Shown here in pieces: positions 33,501-45,900 of a stretch of DNA of 64,000 nucleotides (the first letter of the stretch is position 1; each line of letters begins with the position of its first letter). The stretch lies in NCBI GenBank assembly GCA_036172665.1, contig CM069869.1, forward strand, positions 1,426,001 to 1,490,000. Reading direction: 5' to 3'. The notes beneath the pieces were generated by a model that did not search any database, was not told the DNA's origin, and saw only the letters and a program-made list of their open reading frames with translations. Made by a program: the position numbers and the translations under genes. This stretch comes from Prosopocoilus inquinatus. Lineage: Eukaryota > Arthropoda > Insecta > Coleoptera > Lucanidae.

Positions 33501-33965
33501 GAGCTGTCTGTGATGATCCTTTTGGGGGAGCAGAGATGTGGTGCCAGCTTTCGTCTTCGAACCACCGGCGTTTTGGGATTCTCCACACGTCAATCGAATT
33601 TTCTTGCGGCTACGGCCTTAATCCGATTTTTTGCTAGTAAACAACTTTAACGTTTTGGGCCACCAACGCCAATCATAGTACGTCTTCAACTCAACTTTGT
33701 TAAGTAAATTTCAAGTACGTATTTATATTGTAAGGCCTGTGACGGATCCATCCACCACTGGTTCATTTGAATGTCTACAAATTTGTCACTGTTTTTTATT
33801 TTATCTGAAACTATTTTCACGCAAAGAAAGTTTGACTGCATTTTGATTCTGTTTAAATGTAAATTTCTCACAATTACTGTTTCGTGCAAGTTTTAAGGTG
33901 CACACTGTAGTTCTGATTTCATTTATATTTTTGTGACGTCAAATTGTTGCATAAATTGAGCCATG
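33501..33965. other. Non-coding stretch
   Basis: Nothing recognised apart from short open frames. Confidence 0.45.
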
Positions 33966-34215
33966 TCGTCCCCTCATCTCCACTTAAGATTATTTATTTT
34001 CGCGCTTAAGCGACACCCGCGCCCGTCACGACTGAAGCTGCTGGCCGTGAGATGTAAGTTGTAAGTTAATTTTCTCAGCATAAATCTTACTTCTCCCCAG
34101 GTAGATAGCAAACTGCCGCTGCTTTTCATTAGCCTTCTTCGGCTGTTGCTCCGGAAACTCAGGGAAGAAGGGCGAAGTCAATAGGTTGTTAAAAAAAGCC
34201 AGCAGGCTGAACAAT
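33966..34215. repeat. Dispersed repeat, partial copy related to 29.72-29.90 kb
   Basis: Shares ATTTATTTTCGCGCTTAA, CGTCA..ACTGAAG.TGCT, TAAGTT...TTCTCAGCA.AAATCT and GGTAGATAGCAA with 29735-29870 in the same direction. Confidence 0.6.
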
Positions 34216-36942
34216 GACCGCACAATTTAAAAATGCATGCGTTTACGTATTTTAATATTAGAAACCAACCACACCGTAGCAATTTATAAAATTCCTTTTT
34301 AATTCGTGATGGCCGTGTTAAATAAAATGGATTTGAAGCTGAAACACGGGAGTTTTATTTCAGGACAGTAAATTGCACATTTTTCAAGTTTAATTAACAC
34401 AATTCCAGAGCCCCCCGGCTTACGTACGTACTAACGAGAAAATATTAATTTTTCTTAATTAATTCTACAACCCGCAAACATAAACGGCTGCCTGCGAAAA
34501 CAGCAAGCCCACAAATACCGTCAATTTTTTTTTTTTTTTAGAACAAGTTTACATTTTTTATTGCATACCTAGCGTAAGTGTGTGATTCTCCGAGAAATAA
34601 GATCACAGAAAGTTTCGAATTTAATTACGCCGTTTATCATCAACTCGACCCTAATTAATTTGGCGACTGACTAATAGCGCCGGCAGAGAAATAGAAGATT
34701 AGACTGTCCTCCTTTTGGGTTGCGTAATGACGTGTAATCCACACAAAAGACATTGTTACAAATGACCATTCTAAAAAGTTACTTAATCCGATTAAAAACG
34801 GACTCTAGCAGGAGCGAGGGTAACTAAACAGTAAGGGTTCTCTCGGCACCACTGCACACTGATATTTTTACCGAACGAGCTGAGCGTATTTCATTTCAGA
34901 AAAGGCTTTCCTTCTTCAGTGGGTTTATTTCAAGAAAATAAAATAGTAAAATTAAATGAAATGAAATATAATGTAAGATTATCCGCATCTGTTTTTCTTC
35001 TATTGAGTTATTACTGCGGAGATAAAACGAACAGAAAAGAAAGATTTAGATACACTTTAATCTGGTTAGCTTGTAGCTATAATATATATTTGTTTGTACA
35101 AAAGTCTCATAAATTTCTACAAAATGTTTAATTCCCAAAACTTTGTTATACAGGGAGTTCTTTTACTGTGTGCAAATAAAACAAACCTCAGTATAAGTAC
35201 ACAAAACGATACCTTCTGCGGGTATTTCTTGGTGGCTACCGTATCATAGCCAAAAAATTTCGGATGGATCACTTGTTTGGAACTGTTGAAATGTGCGAGA
35301 AAGATAGGAAGGTCAACTTCGCCTTCCTCTCGGTATGAGCACGCCCACCGACACCGCACTCCTTGTTCAACGCAGAGTTTCGTAATAATAATCACTGATA
35401 TCGTTTATTAATTATTTTATTTAAAATTTTAATTCTCTGAGCGAATTAATATGTTTTACCATATCAACTATCGACGAATAAATCCGAAAATTTATGCACC
35501 AATTAGGCGAGCGCGTTAAAACTGTTTTTCCTTCACCATTTTAAATCAACTTTTGCTGCAATCTCGGTGCTAGCTATGAGAGTATTACTACTTACGGTCC
35601 TTGAAAACAAAGTAAATGTAAAGTTTTTATAAGGCTTTTGCAAATAATATGGAATGAGAAATTACAATTTGTTTGTACCTCGCTTTTAATTTGATCGGCA
35701 ATTACGAACCGCAGCTTCTTGAATTGCACTAGATTTTAATTTAATACTTAAACTTGTAATTACGTGCAGTGAAGTTAATTTAAATTGTAAACGTTTCGAC
35801 GGACCAGCTGATTGGAACGTCACTGAGTTACATCGTTCCTCGTTGAGATCCAGGAAGGCACTGACCGTGGTCTACTTCGGCTGCGGGTCGTTACTGAAGA
35901 GGCGCCCACATTCCACTTTTAGCTATGCCAGCAGTTCTCAAACGGTTTAATGGAAATCTGCCATTGCATTTTTTCTCGAAAACTATTACATTTGTGTTAA
36001 GAATATATGAGTTCAATCATTGTCATTCATGGTGATATATTGCAGGTTTAAATATTTGCACTCAGTAAAAGAACATTCTGTACTATATGTAAGTATATGT
36101 TTTAAATCGTACTTTCATTTATTCGGTTTTTCATTTTGAGAGGAACGGACTGGATTCGAACAACAATTCATTTCGTTTCGTGAATTTGTTAATATTAAAA
36201 TGTTCAGTTTGAATTATAATAATCGATTAATTAATCTTGCAGTTTCCCGTTTTCGTTACATTAAATGCTTCACGTCGGTCCATTTAGCAATTGCTTAAAC
36301 GTTGAATGTTTGGGTGCTCGTAATACACGCATTTCGCGAAATCCTCCCCGAACATAACAGGCGCTAATTATTGTAAAAGCCGAAACTCGCATAAACTCAC
36401 GCTCCAGATAAGTTCGCAGACTTCCCGGAACATCGGAAAGGTAGGAGAAATTAAGTCGTCGGCGTTACGGAAAACGTGGAGATTAATTACCCGCGCAATT
36501 AATTAAAATCTCATCGAAAAACTTCACGCGATAGTCATTTTTGGCACATCTGAAATGTTCTTAAGGCCATTTTACTGTATTCTATTTCTTGTAGAAAGTG
36601 TGGCTCAATCTCTGAATGAACGATTTTTCTAAGAAAATCGCATCATAAAAATATATTGAAATTGAAAACTATAGGAAGACATAACTTGTTCTACCTCCAG
36701 TTTATTTATGTTTTGCTAATGCTTGCAATTTGTTTATTAATTAGCTAAGAATTGCCGTGAGTTTTCTTTTTCTTTTTTGGTTTAACTGACTCTACACAAA
36801 AGAACTGTCGGTAACAAGAAAAGAGGAAGCAAGAGAGCTCTCGTTTCCTGCTGTTTATTCAAATAAAATTAAAAAAAAAAAACGATAATAGTACAACAAA
36901 GTACTGGGGGTATCCTTGTCTGACCACCTCCAGAAATAACTT
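34216..36942. other. Non-coding AT-rich stretch
   Basis: No gene, RNA or element recognised over 2.7 kb. Open frames of 70 and 92 codons overlap on opposite strands and carry no motif. Confidence 0.55.
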
Positions 36943-37034
36943 TTACAGTTTTTTTTGCAAGGTTGTTACAGTTGCTTTTGCAAGGTTGTTACAGTTGCTT
37001 TTGCAAGGCTGTTACAGTTGCTTTTGCAATCTCG
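36943..37034 (+). repeat. 23-bp minisatellite, four units
   Basis: The unit TTACAGTTGCTTTTGCAAGG plus TTG repeats at 36943, 36966, 36989 and 37012. The first unit has a T-run in place of TTGCTTT, and the last loses the tail. Confidence 0.9.
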
Positions 37035-37799
37035 TTAACTTCACCCATGATAATCACAAGCTCTATTCCGTGAAGCCATCTATTATTTCTTTACTGTGGG
37101 GAATCGTACTTTCCTAATTTGCAGGCATGCGTGTTCATTCCGAGAATATTTTCCTAATTCACGATTGGCTGATTTCGCACGTGGTACCCTCGTTACACGT
37201 ACATGTTAGCGAGGCGATCCGTTCGTAGAAATAAGCGTTTCTTGGACTGACAAGGAATCCTGTTGGGCAATTATCTCTCAAAACAAATTAGCATCGATGA
37301 CCGGCCCATGAACCAAATCTCCACTCGAACTAGGGAATTCCGCGCATGACTACGCCCTTTTCTTGCTACTCTCCATCCGTGTCGCCATTTTGCTAAAGTT
37401 TCCAGGTAAGTAAAAGGAGTTGGTGAGAAGTGTTGAGCCTCGCACACACTGAAAGATTTGTCTTTGCAATTTGTATACTATTGGTCTGTAGGTTTTGTCT
37501 CGAGAAAGTCTAAAAACGGTCCATATTCAAAGGAGAAACGGTCTTTATACAGTACATAAAGTCTACAGACAAATTTCCCGATGTGTACTTTACTTTATAG
37601 ACACAAACACCAACGACATGTTAAACAAACTTTTTCAAAAATTGACCCCTTATTAGAGCTATTAAGTTTCAATCGACCCCCTCTTTTTCTGTGTCCACAT
37701 CTTCACTACTCTGCTTGCCACATACAGTTTGCTTGCTCAACAAGTTTGTACACCAGAAGCGAAACCAACAATAATCGTGCCCATCAATAAGAAAGTCGT

Positions 37800-38000
37800 T
37801 CACAACAAAAGGCTGTCGCCGAAAATGAACCGGATCCTAAAACCTGTAGGGAAAAAAAATCGAAAATAGTAATTTGCGCGAGAAAGAGAGCATCACCCGC
37901 AACCACACCTGCCCTTAACAACGGGGACGAGGCTGAGACAACACGGATAGCTTTAGTCCACCAAGGCCACGCAAAAACCGAAAAACTAACTACACTCAAG
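37800..38000 (-). repeat. Dispersed repeat, inverted partner of 33.23-33.50 kb
   Basis: See the 33.23 kb copy for the shared blocks. Here they are on the minus strand and lead directly into the purine-rich region to the right. Confidence 0.6.
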
Positions 38001-38059
38001 AAAACCTCTACGAGGTTCCGCAACAATAACCGAAATGTGCGCGGACACACACTCGATCC

Positions 38060-39480
38060 AACGAAATGGGAGAATATTTCAAAAAGAAGAAACAAAAGAA
38101 TATTGACGCTTCGTTACATTCCAATACAAAGTACAAAAGAACAAAAAACAAAAGAATTCTTCTCTGAAAGAGATGAAAAACAAAACTGCGGTTACAAAAA
38201 ATAATAACAGTTGAACAAAAAGCCACAAACAAAACAGAAATGATACGAGAAGAGGCAAAAAAAACAAAAACAAAAGAAGATCGATACTTCTCTTATGATG
38301 GCGGAATTATAGGAAAAGTAAAAAAAAAAACAAAAATAAGACAAAAAGAAAACTGTGGGGTTCCCCAACGTCCTACATAACGCGAGAATATTTTAAAAAT
38401 AAGAAACAAAAAAATATTGACGCTTCGTTATATTCAAATACATACAAAGAACAAAAGAACGAAAAACAAAAAATATCAACGAATTCTTCTCTGGAAGAAA
38501 AGAAAACAAAACAATGGTTACAAAAAAAATAACAGTCGGAAAAAAGGCACAAAGAAAACACAATTAATACGAGAAAAAGAAAGGTAAAAAAACTAAAACA
38601 AAAGAAGACCGATGTTTCTCCGATGATGGGGCAAATTGTAGAAAAAATAAAAATAAAATAACAAAAGAAGAATAAAGAGACAAAAGAAAACTTTGAGGTT
38701 TCCCAATGTCCAAAGTGCTGCGAGAATATTTAAAAAAAACGAAACAAAAGAGAACTGAAATCTGCAACGAAAATTAAACTAAATAACCTTGAAATAAATG
38801 CAGGTTGAATTAAGAAAAAACACGAGAAAGTCGACGATTTTTATCTGAAAGAGAAAATAATCGAAACTGAAAGTAACGAGGTAAACGTAATTGAAACAAA
38901 TAAACAGAAAACAAGAGAAGTTCGAAGTTCGACTTTCATCTGTCAGAGGGTCAAAGACTCGAAAAATTCTATTTAAAACAAAACAAAAGCGAAACAAACA
39001 ACATCAAAATGGGAAGAACAAACAACAACAAAAAAATCGTAAGAAAAAAACTCCAAATATTAAAAAATATACTCTATAATAAATCAGCGGACTCTTAGAA
39101 AAGAGAACTGAATACAGAAACACGAGGAATAAGATAAATAAAAAAGTAAAAGAAGATGAGGTCATCCAGAGAGAATTACAGAAAAGATGAAAACAAACTA
39201 ATAAAAAAAAGAAAACTCTAAGAAGCATCGCGTTTGTGTAAAAGTAAACTAAATAACACGGAAATACAAAACAAGATGTACAGAAAACAAAAGATCGGAG
39301 AACACGATAAATACCATAAAGAAGAGAAAATAAAATAAAACGTGCTTCTCGACGTACAAGAAGCAAAAGGAGAAACAGAAGACTATAAGAAATGGCGGAC
39401 TAGTAAAAATATTTAATTTGACAAAAAAAGCAAAAAAAAACGACACAAGGCAGTAACTGACTTGAAATGTTAAAGAAACA
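38060..39480. repeat. Purine-rich, strand-skewed region with ~320-bp tandem units
   Basis: The plus strand is dominated by A with some G and C and few T. A unit starting GAGAATATTT recurs at about 38069, 38383 and 38717 and carries ATTGACGCTTCGTTA.ATTC, GAATTCTTCTCTG.AAGA and GATGATGG....ATT.TAG in the first copies. The minus strand yields a series of Phe/Leu/Ser-rich open frames of 60-120 codons with no domain structure, which I read as composition artefacts. The right half (after about 38780) is the same composition without clear units. Confidence 0.65.
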
Positions 39481-40627
39481 TGTAAAAGCAAAAATTTCTA
39501 TTACGACAAATAAGGGCTGATTCTCGCGATGTTATTTACTTAAGGTGATAAAAGAAATGTAGAACGAGCGAAAATCAAACGATAATTTAATGCTGGAGTA
39601 TGCAAAAAAAACTGTCTGTGAATTGCACCACAAAGCTAAGGCGAGCGTGGGATCATTTGTGTTATAAAAATCCGATTATTTTGTGACGGAGACGATGACA
39701 AAAAAACTTATTTTTATCACGTATCTGTTGAAATGAATTATTAAATGTCCAAATATATTGATATGATTGATTAATCGATTGATTTGATGAGAATGAATTT
39801 ACTTTAATACTCAAATAAATATTACTTATTTTATCTGGGCGTCATGTTAATTTCGCAACGGATGTAAGAATATTTATAGTAAATTGCGCTAAAAAATTGA
39901 GCGGCATTGTAATTTACTGCTAATATTTCAGGAAAAAATATTACGGGTCCAGAGGTGTCGCTGAAAAAGCGTTAATTTCGCCCGGAACTAGTCGACTTGA
40001 AAAAGTCTGAAATTGCGCTGTGTGCATTTTCATTACGATCATTAATTGAACAGAGCAAATAAAGCAGTCGGTTAAACCGTGAAATATGAAATATTCGGTC
40101 AATGTTGCAAGCGGAATGAATACTTTTTAATCAGGTAATATTCGAAGACTTGTTCAGGTGTGTTTATTATATTTGAAGTATTCAATCAAATATTAATTTT
40201 AATATCCCACAATACGCTTCCGTAACTTAATAAAACATTCTACTATCGCCTTCGAAATTAGGGTTATCTTCGCTTGTAGGTGTAGCAATTTCCTTTTTTC
40301 AAAACAGTATAGAAAAAGTAGCGAACATTCCAGTAACATCTAGCACCACCTGGAGGGGGTGGCGTGTTGAAAGTTTCAGAATCTTCGGCTTGCACGACTA
40401 CCAAACAGATTTATCGACTCCGCAAATATAAAGCCTAGTATGCATTAAATGGTTTGTTTATCAACTGTCTGTAGATTTTATCTCGAAGAAATCTAGAAAA
40501 GCGCCTACCTCTAAATCGACGGTTCCAAACATGGCATTGAACCTCAAAGGGGTCGATGAACACTTCAAAAGGGTCTGTAGGGGTTGCATCGGAGAGTGAC
40601 GGCTTCGTTAGGAGGGAATCAATCACG
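39481..40627. other. Non-coding stretch
   Basis: Nothing recognised. Confidence 0.5.
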
Positions 40628-40660
40628 AATTACACTAACAATAGCTTTCCCTTTAGTTGT
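40628..40660 (+). repeat. 33-bp direct repeat, left
   Basis: Starts AATTACACTAACAATAGC. It matches 40853-40885 at 29 of 33 positions by eye. The pair flanks the tRNA-like sequence. Confidence 0.7.
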
Positions 40661-40730
40661 GAGATTCCTACTTGCCAGGTCTGCAATAACATTCACCAAC
40701 TATTCCTCATTTAAAGCTTCTAACTTCGGA

Positions 40731-40804
40731 ATCACGTTAGCTCAGTTGGTAAGAGCATTTGGCATGTAACCGAAGTGTCCCGAGTTCGATTCCCGAATGT
40801 GACA
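40731..40804 (+). tRNA. tRNA-like sequence, Thr(UGU)-like anticodon, probably non-functional
   Basis: A 74-nt cloverleaf can be drawn. The acceptor stem ATCACGT/ATGTGAC pairs at 6 of 7 positions. The D stem GCTC/GAGC is perfect around AGTTGGTAA. The anticodon stem TTTGG/CCGAA pairs with one G-U, with loop CATGTAA and TGT in the anticodon place. The T stem has mismatches around loop TTCGATT. Box A (TAGCTCAGTTGG) and box B (AGTTCGATTCC) are good. The universally conserved U33 is A here, and both the acceptor and T stems carry mismatches, which argues for a pseudogene or a tRNA-derived retroposed copy. Confidence 0.55.
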
Positions 40805-40852
40805 GAATTTTTTTGTCCTCCTGTTAGTGTTTCTTTCCTTAATTAATTTATT

Positions 40853-40885
40853 AATTACACTGACAATAGCTTTACCTATAATTGT
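40853..40885 (+). repeat. 33-bp direct repeat, right
   Basis: Partner of 40628-40660, starting AATTACACTGACAATAGC. Together they could be a long target duplication of the tRNA-like insertion, or a local duplication. Confidence 0.7.
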
Positions 40886-40889
40886 TAAT

Positions 40890-41515
40890 TAAGAAAATGT
40901 AAGAGAAAGTGAGTAGCAGGAGGAACAAATAAGAGACATCGAAAATGAGAGGAAGAAAAAGAATATTAACCTTTACTATTAGAAAATCTATGAACAGAAA
41001 AAAAAACTGGCCGGTGTAAAGAACGATAGAGGACAGGTGATAGAAAATGTGGAGGAGTATAATGCTGATGACATAGTCACTATTATAAAAAAAAGGGACG
41101 AAGCTTGATTTACAGATAAATGAAAACAAAACAAAAATAATGCAATTATTAAAGTTGTAGAAATTGAATAACCGAAAGGAAAATATTAAGAGTAATACCA
41201 GGCCCAGTAAGAGTATCAAAGAATGAAGTAAGAAGAAGAATGAACCATGAGTTTTATGAGCAAATAGAAGAGGACATAATAACAAAGACTAAGAAACAGA
41301 GAATACAATTGCTTGGACATGTTTGGAGAGCAAAACCAGAAGAAATAATTAAACTAATACTAGCATGAGAACCTAGCGGGGGAAGGCCATGAGGGAGACC
41401 TAGAGGAATGTAGATAGAAGTAGAAGACGATCTGAGAAGAGCCGGAATTAGCAGGTGGCGACAGAAGGTGCAAAATAGAAACATATGGAGCGAAATAGGT
41501 AAGATGATCTAAGGA
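40890..41515 (+). pseudogene. Decayed LINE ORF2 C-terminal fragment
   Basis: In one frame, DNA near 41110 reads LDLQINENKTKIM, the block after the catalytic motif of many LINE reverse transcriptases. From about 41225 another frame reads NEVRRRMNHEFYEQI, RIQLLGHVWRAKP, EPSGGRP-stop-GRPRGM-stop-IEVEDDLRRAGISRWRQK and NRNIWSEIG. This LGHV...GRPRGRP...W...DL...W pattern is the usual C-terminus of arthropod endonuclease-reverse transcriptase LINEs. The stops can be explained by transitions at Trp and Arg codons. The catalytic core is not recognisable, so a large internal deletion is likely. The clade is unresolved. Confidence 0.75.
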
Positions 41516-41661
41516 AACAAATGGGGACCGATCCACCACGAGAAAAGGATCTAGAGAGCTTCTTAAAGAAACGTCGCTGTCCCACAGGGGCGCCTAGCTA
41601 CTATATATAACATATATATAATGTATTATTTTATTCTCGCACGTAAAATTTTATTATATTT

Positions 41662-41862
41662 GAAGTCTAAGGAGAGAAGAAACCAGAAAGAGACGAGAGG
41701 GCGAAGCGTTTTCAATAATTCTGAAAATACAGGTAAATCGACCTTCGAGCAACCGTGGCAAACAAATTGGAAAATCGATTTCTTTTCGATTTCGACAACC
41801 AGGACGCTACTAACAAAGATAATAATCGAGAACCAACTTTGTACGAATTGCTTAAAAAAATT
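41662..41862 (+). repeat. Dispersed repeat, partner of 27.93-28.13 kb
   Basis: Second copy of the family described at 27.93 kb. Just downstream, GGGTTCGAATCCCCGAGCG at about 41878 resembles a tRNA T-arm or box B, but no matching cloverleaf or box A was found upstream. Confidence 0.6.
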
Positions 41863-42477
41863 GGGGACAAAAGGGTGGGTTCGAATCCCCGAGCGTACGT
41901 TTTTAAATCTTTAACTTCAGTAAGTGGTAACACCGTCTGAATGTTCTCCTCATTGTTACGCTTAACACGTGACCACTTCTCGCGTGGTCATTTATTACAA
42001 AAGGCACTGTCGAACCTACCTGTAGACGGTTGAAGGGTGACTCTCGTATAGTGCCCAGTTCAGGGAGACTGTCGCGGAGTACAAAGTTTCGCAACGAGGT
42101 AGCCGTATAAACAAAAGGGCGCCACCTAATGTCACTTTGCGAGGGTTGGAATTTCCGAACACCCCACTAAGGAAATATTCGTGATTCTCAGTTAGAGTCA
42201 ACGCTACAGGTCCCAAATTGACGTCGTAAGTAACGGGGGAGTTCACCATCCAAGATAAAAAAAACAAAGAACCCGTTCAGGTAGAAAAAAAAATAGGAAC
42301 TCTAATAGTGCGACAAACAAATGCGCAAAGAACAAATAATTCTTTTTTTTAAAAAAAAAGAGCGCCAAAATACGCCAGCTCTGATACTGACCAAAATAGG
42401 GGTGCGTTCATAAATGACGCCCGAGCGGGTGAGAGTTATACCGGGGTGCACTAAAACCGTTCATAAATTCAATTTCA
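41863..42477. other. Unassigned stretch
   Basis: An 83-codon minus-strand open frame (42016-42267) is less AT-rich than its surroundings but shows no motif I recognise. It includes an AAGTGACATTAGGTGGCGCC stretch that looks like mobile-element DNA. Left unassigned. Confidence 0.35.
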
Positions 42478-42930
42478 AACTAAACGCACGTCGCCCTTGA
42501 AGCGTTTTAAAATCGCAAGGGCGTTCCGCTCGGTGTGCGCTCGCAACTCCCCGATCAGGAGCGAGGTGAATTTCGCCGGATATGCGGAATATCTAAAATC
42601 ATAGGTGTATGATAGATGTGAGCCGAGACAAATTGAATACCTTATAAAATAAAATATATTTATTCTCCCTACTGAATGTAATTAATTTCTTTTAAGGATT
42701 TTGATATGATTTGTTTTTGGAACCAACAAAATTAAACATGGAACAAGGGTTGATATCAATAAGATTTAAATATTTAACGATGTTTGTATCTGTAATACTC
42801 AGATTCATGTAGTAATAGTAACAAAAGTAATAATAAAAAAATTGCACCACTCGGAGGACGTCTCTAATCGTTCAGAATTTTACCACGCACTCGCAACGCT
42901 CTGGGCGAATCAGCCGTCATTACCCTCGGG
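42478..42930 (+). repeat. Dispersed repeat, partner of 31.54-31.96 kb
   Basis: Direct copy of the 420-bp family. It carries an additional piece (about 42586-42620) not present in the other copy. Confidence 0.75.
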
Positions 42931-45900
42931 GTAACGCACTCCAGGGTAATAAAATATTAGAGCTAAAATAAGCGGTCTGCTCACTAGGTACAAGAATACG
43001 GTCTCTGCGTATGCGTTGGATCCACGCGGACGCCTCACATGAGATTAATAGCAATAGTATTTACAGGGTGTTTCAAAACATTTCTCTTTAAATGAAACTG
43101 TAAGTTCCTCGTTACATAAGGGACTAATTCTCCAAATCTGAAGTTTTTTGCCCAAAAATGAAAAACTGACCTATCACAAGCGAGCGCAGTCCCTTTGTTC
43201 TGAAACCTCTGCTTGATTTACGACTTGTTCCAGCAATTTATTCCGATAAAAGCAATAAACCGCAATAAAACTTTTCAAGGTCAAGGTCTCATTGTATACG
43301 AATATGAATCCGACTAGCTGACATCGGCATGTTTATTTGTATTTTCAACATGCGATAAGTAAGAACGTTTATTTACGCACTTCTTTGCAATAGACGATAA
43401 CAATTATGTTAAAAACGAGTTCCCAAACTTACTTATTTTTTAATGATCGCACTAATAGCTACAGAATAAGTATTGCAAGAGCAAAAACTATTCCTATTGT
43501 AAAAACGGAAAGCAAGAATTGGAGCAGATACGATGAATAATTTAAATAAATTAGATTGCCTGTATGGGTTCAAAATAAGTGATGGAATAACTTCGTTAGT
43601 TCTCAATCGAACTATTTTATTAATTGTTTACATTCCAACACAAAACACATGTTTTTATAAGGATAATATTGAACCGGAATTTTTGCGTCGGCTTAAACCA
43701 TAAAGACATAAAAACTCTCGCCTAGTGCAGACGTTTAATTCGTCGTTTATTCGATGTTTTAATAAAGATATCAATTTATTTTTGCTGTACAAAAACAATA
43801 AATTTTAGTAATCAACATTGTAAGTTGATTATCGGCAATTTACAAATTAATATGATCTAAGAATTTCCACTTTTTCGATCGCTTTTAGATTGCATTTTTT
43901 AAATGCAACTGTTAAAGTACCGATCAGTACAAGACTATTCATTAATTAATGCAACACGCACATAATATTTTAAACTATTAAATTTACCTAGTTACAAAAT
44001 TTATCTGCTTTTAAAATTAACAAATAATACGATACTTGACCTGCTTAAGTGCAATATCTGTCTAATACACAGATATTCACTGTCTGCGTTTTTATGACTT
44101 TTATGGCCTTGAACGTCGGAGAATAGTTGAAAACCAAGCTCCGCCGGAATATTTAAGCTGCATTCAGCGACCCTCAAACGATTTCTATGAACAAGGAAAA
44201 TAATTTTTATCTGCGTTATTATTACTATCTAACCAATAGTTGTATAACAAATTTTGCTTTTTTTCTTGACCACTATTTGTGGTTTCAATTAAGGACATAG
44301 GTTTAGAGACACGTTGTATAATAATAAGAAACAAGATAAACCAAAAATAAATCTTAAATCTCAGAAGGGGAAGGTATAGCCTGTAGAGCCGTGCGCAAAA
44401 ATCAAAGTAAAAAGGAAAATTAAATGTTAATTGAATAAACAATTGAATAATCATGGCAGTCCACCAAATAACAGCAAGACAAAAAACAATTAAGAGAATA
44501 ATTCATCAGACCACCCGAAACAGAATGAAAACACTGGCGGTCTTTTCCAGTGAGTTTTTCTCAAAAAGCTGAAGGGAAGCGAACGCGATAAAACAAAGGA
44601 AATGAAAATAAACTTATCCATTGGTATAAACGGGGCTTAAGCGATGGAAAAATTGTTGGGGACACGTCCAGGAAGAAATGCCCTATGTAACCATGTCAAG
44701 GGGAAGAGTGTAAAGGCAACACTCCGAAGCTAAACAAGGAGACGGAGTGGAAAGAAGGACACGATTCTCCGTATGGACTCGACGAAGCCCAGCAATCGAA
44801 ACAAATCCTTATCAGCAAAGCGAGGCTAAACAGAGCCCCAAGAAAATGAAACGTAAGTCAAAAACCATTCGTGAATTAAAGAATAAAGTCACGTGTGCAG
44901 TAACCTCCTTATCATTTTTTTTGTAAACTGCTTTCTTTGAACCACCCCGTACCACTGAACATCCAACAGTAGGTCGTAAGTTAATGTTACTAAAAAGCAC
45001 GAGCGTACACTGCAAGCAGCGACAAAAATGAGTCAGGCTTGTGGTATGCAATCGTATCAGTATCATTTCGTTTTTCATACAACTTTGCGTTCCATTCGAT
45101 TTAGGAGGATTTAAATATGATAAATATCAAATATTAATAATGATCGTCTGTATCACGGTTCCAGTTTTAATTTTCAAAATAATTTTACATAATTCATGAT
45201 TAACGTTATAAATATTTTATTATGACAAAATTCATCTCTGCCAATAATTTTCTCTCTCGCAACTGGTGTAACAATTTATACATTTCGAGGATGGAATATT
45301 AAAAAGAGCGTATTTCAGTGAACACAACATTAATAATAAGCGAGCGTAAGCCAAACATACCGCTCCAATTTCCAAGCACTTAAAGGAATATCTGTAAAAA
45401 AAATTTTAAGTACCTTATAGACTTCACCGATAAATTTTAAGTCTTTCTATTTGAATCTGCCAATCTGTAACGTATATAAAATGTTGTCTGTTATTATAAA
45501 TGATGCGCGTCGACCGTTTTCAACACACTATCGACATTAATCTCGCCCGATTCAACAAGAGTAAAATTATACTGCGAAATAGCTCAGCGCTTTACCCTAT
45601 CTCGATCCGCCAATTTCTGGCGGAAAAAACGTTCGCAGGCGAGCATAACGTATTTCAAATTTATTTGTCGCCATTTTATCTGCGACACGGTATAATTTTC
45701 GGGGAGCGCTCGTGTTGCTGGTTGGCTGAGCGGTTGGTTGGTTGGATGGTCGAACGGCGGCGGCGGCGGCACTCTTCCCTTGGCCCTATTTCAACATCAC
45801 CAAACTTTTATTAATGGTTTGAGCGACAGCGGCGAAGCCGAATTGAGCTCGAATTGAAATTGCCTGAAGTGTAATCGTTAGTCATACTCAAACAGAAGGA

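Noticed and set aside
33158..33650. Overlapping 110- and 158-codon frames as possible genes
   Set aside because: The related inverted copy at 37.8 kb conserves only a short DNA block and not a continuous protein, and neither frame has a domain.
38004..39491. Series of Phe/Leu/Ser-rich minus-strand open frames of 60-120 codons
   Set aside because: They follow from the A-rich plus strand having few stop-forming words on the other strand. They overlap one another, have no domains or hydrophobic-segment pattern of a real membrane protein, and change frame with each tandem unit.
41050..41090. YNADD-like translation taken as the LINE catalytic motif
   Set aside because: The preceding GVKNDRGQVIEN text resembles the linker before the polymerase domain, and the spacing to the LQINENKTK block is too short. 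Probably coincidence next to a deletion.
41870..41900. Isolated tRNA T-arm-like sequence
   Set aside because: GGGTTCGAATCCCC is present but no acceptor, D or anticodon arm can be paired with it, and no box A lies at the right distance.
43064..43200. Complete element with an ACAGGGTG terminus
   Set aside because: Only one end is recognisable, and no inverted or direct terminal partner was found downstream.
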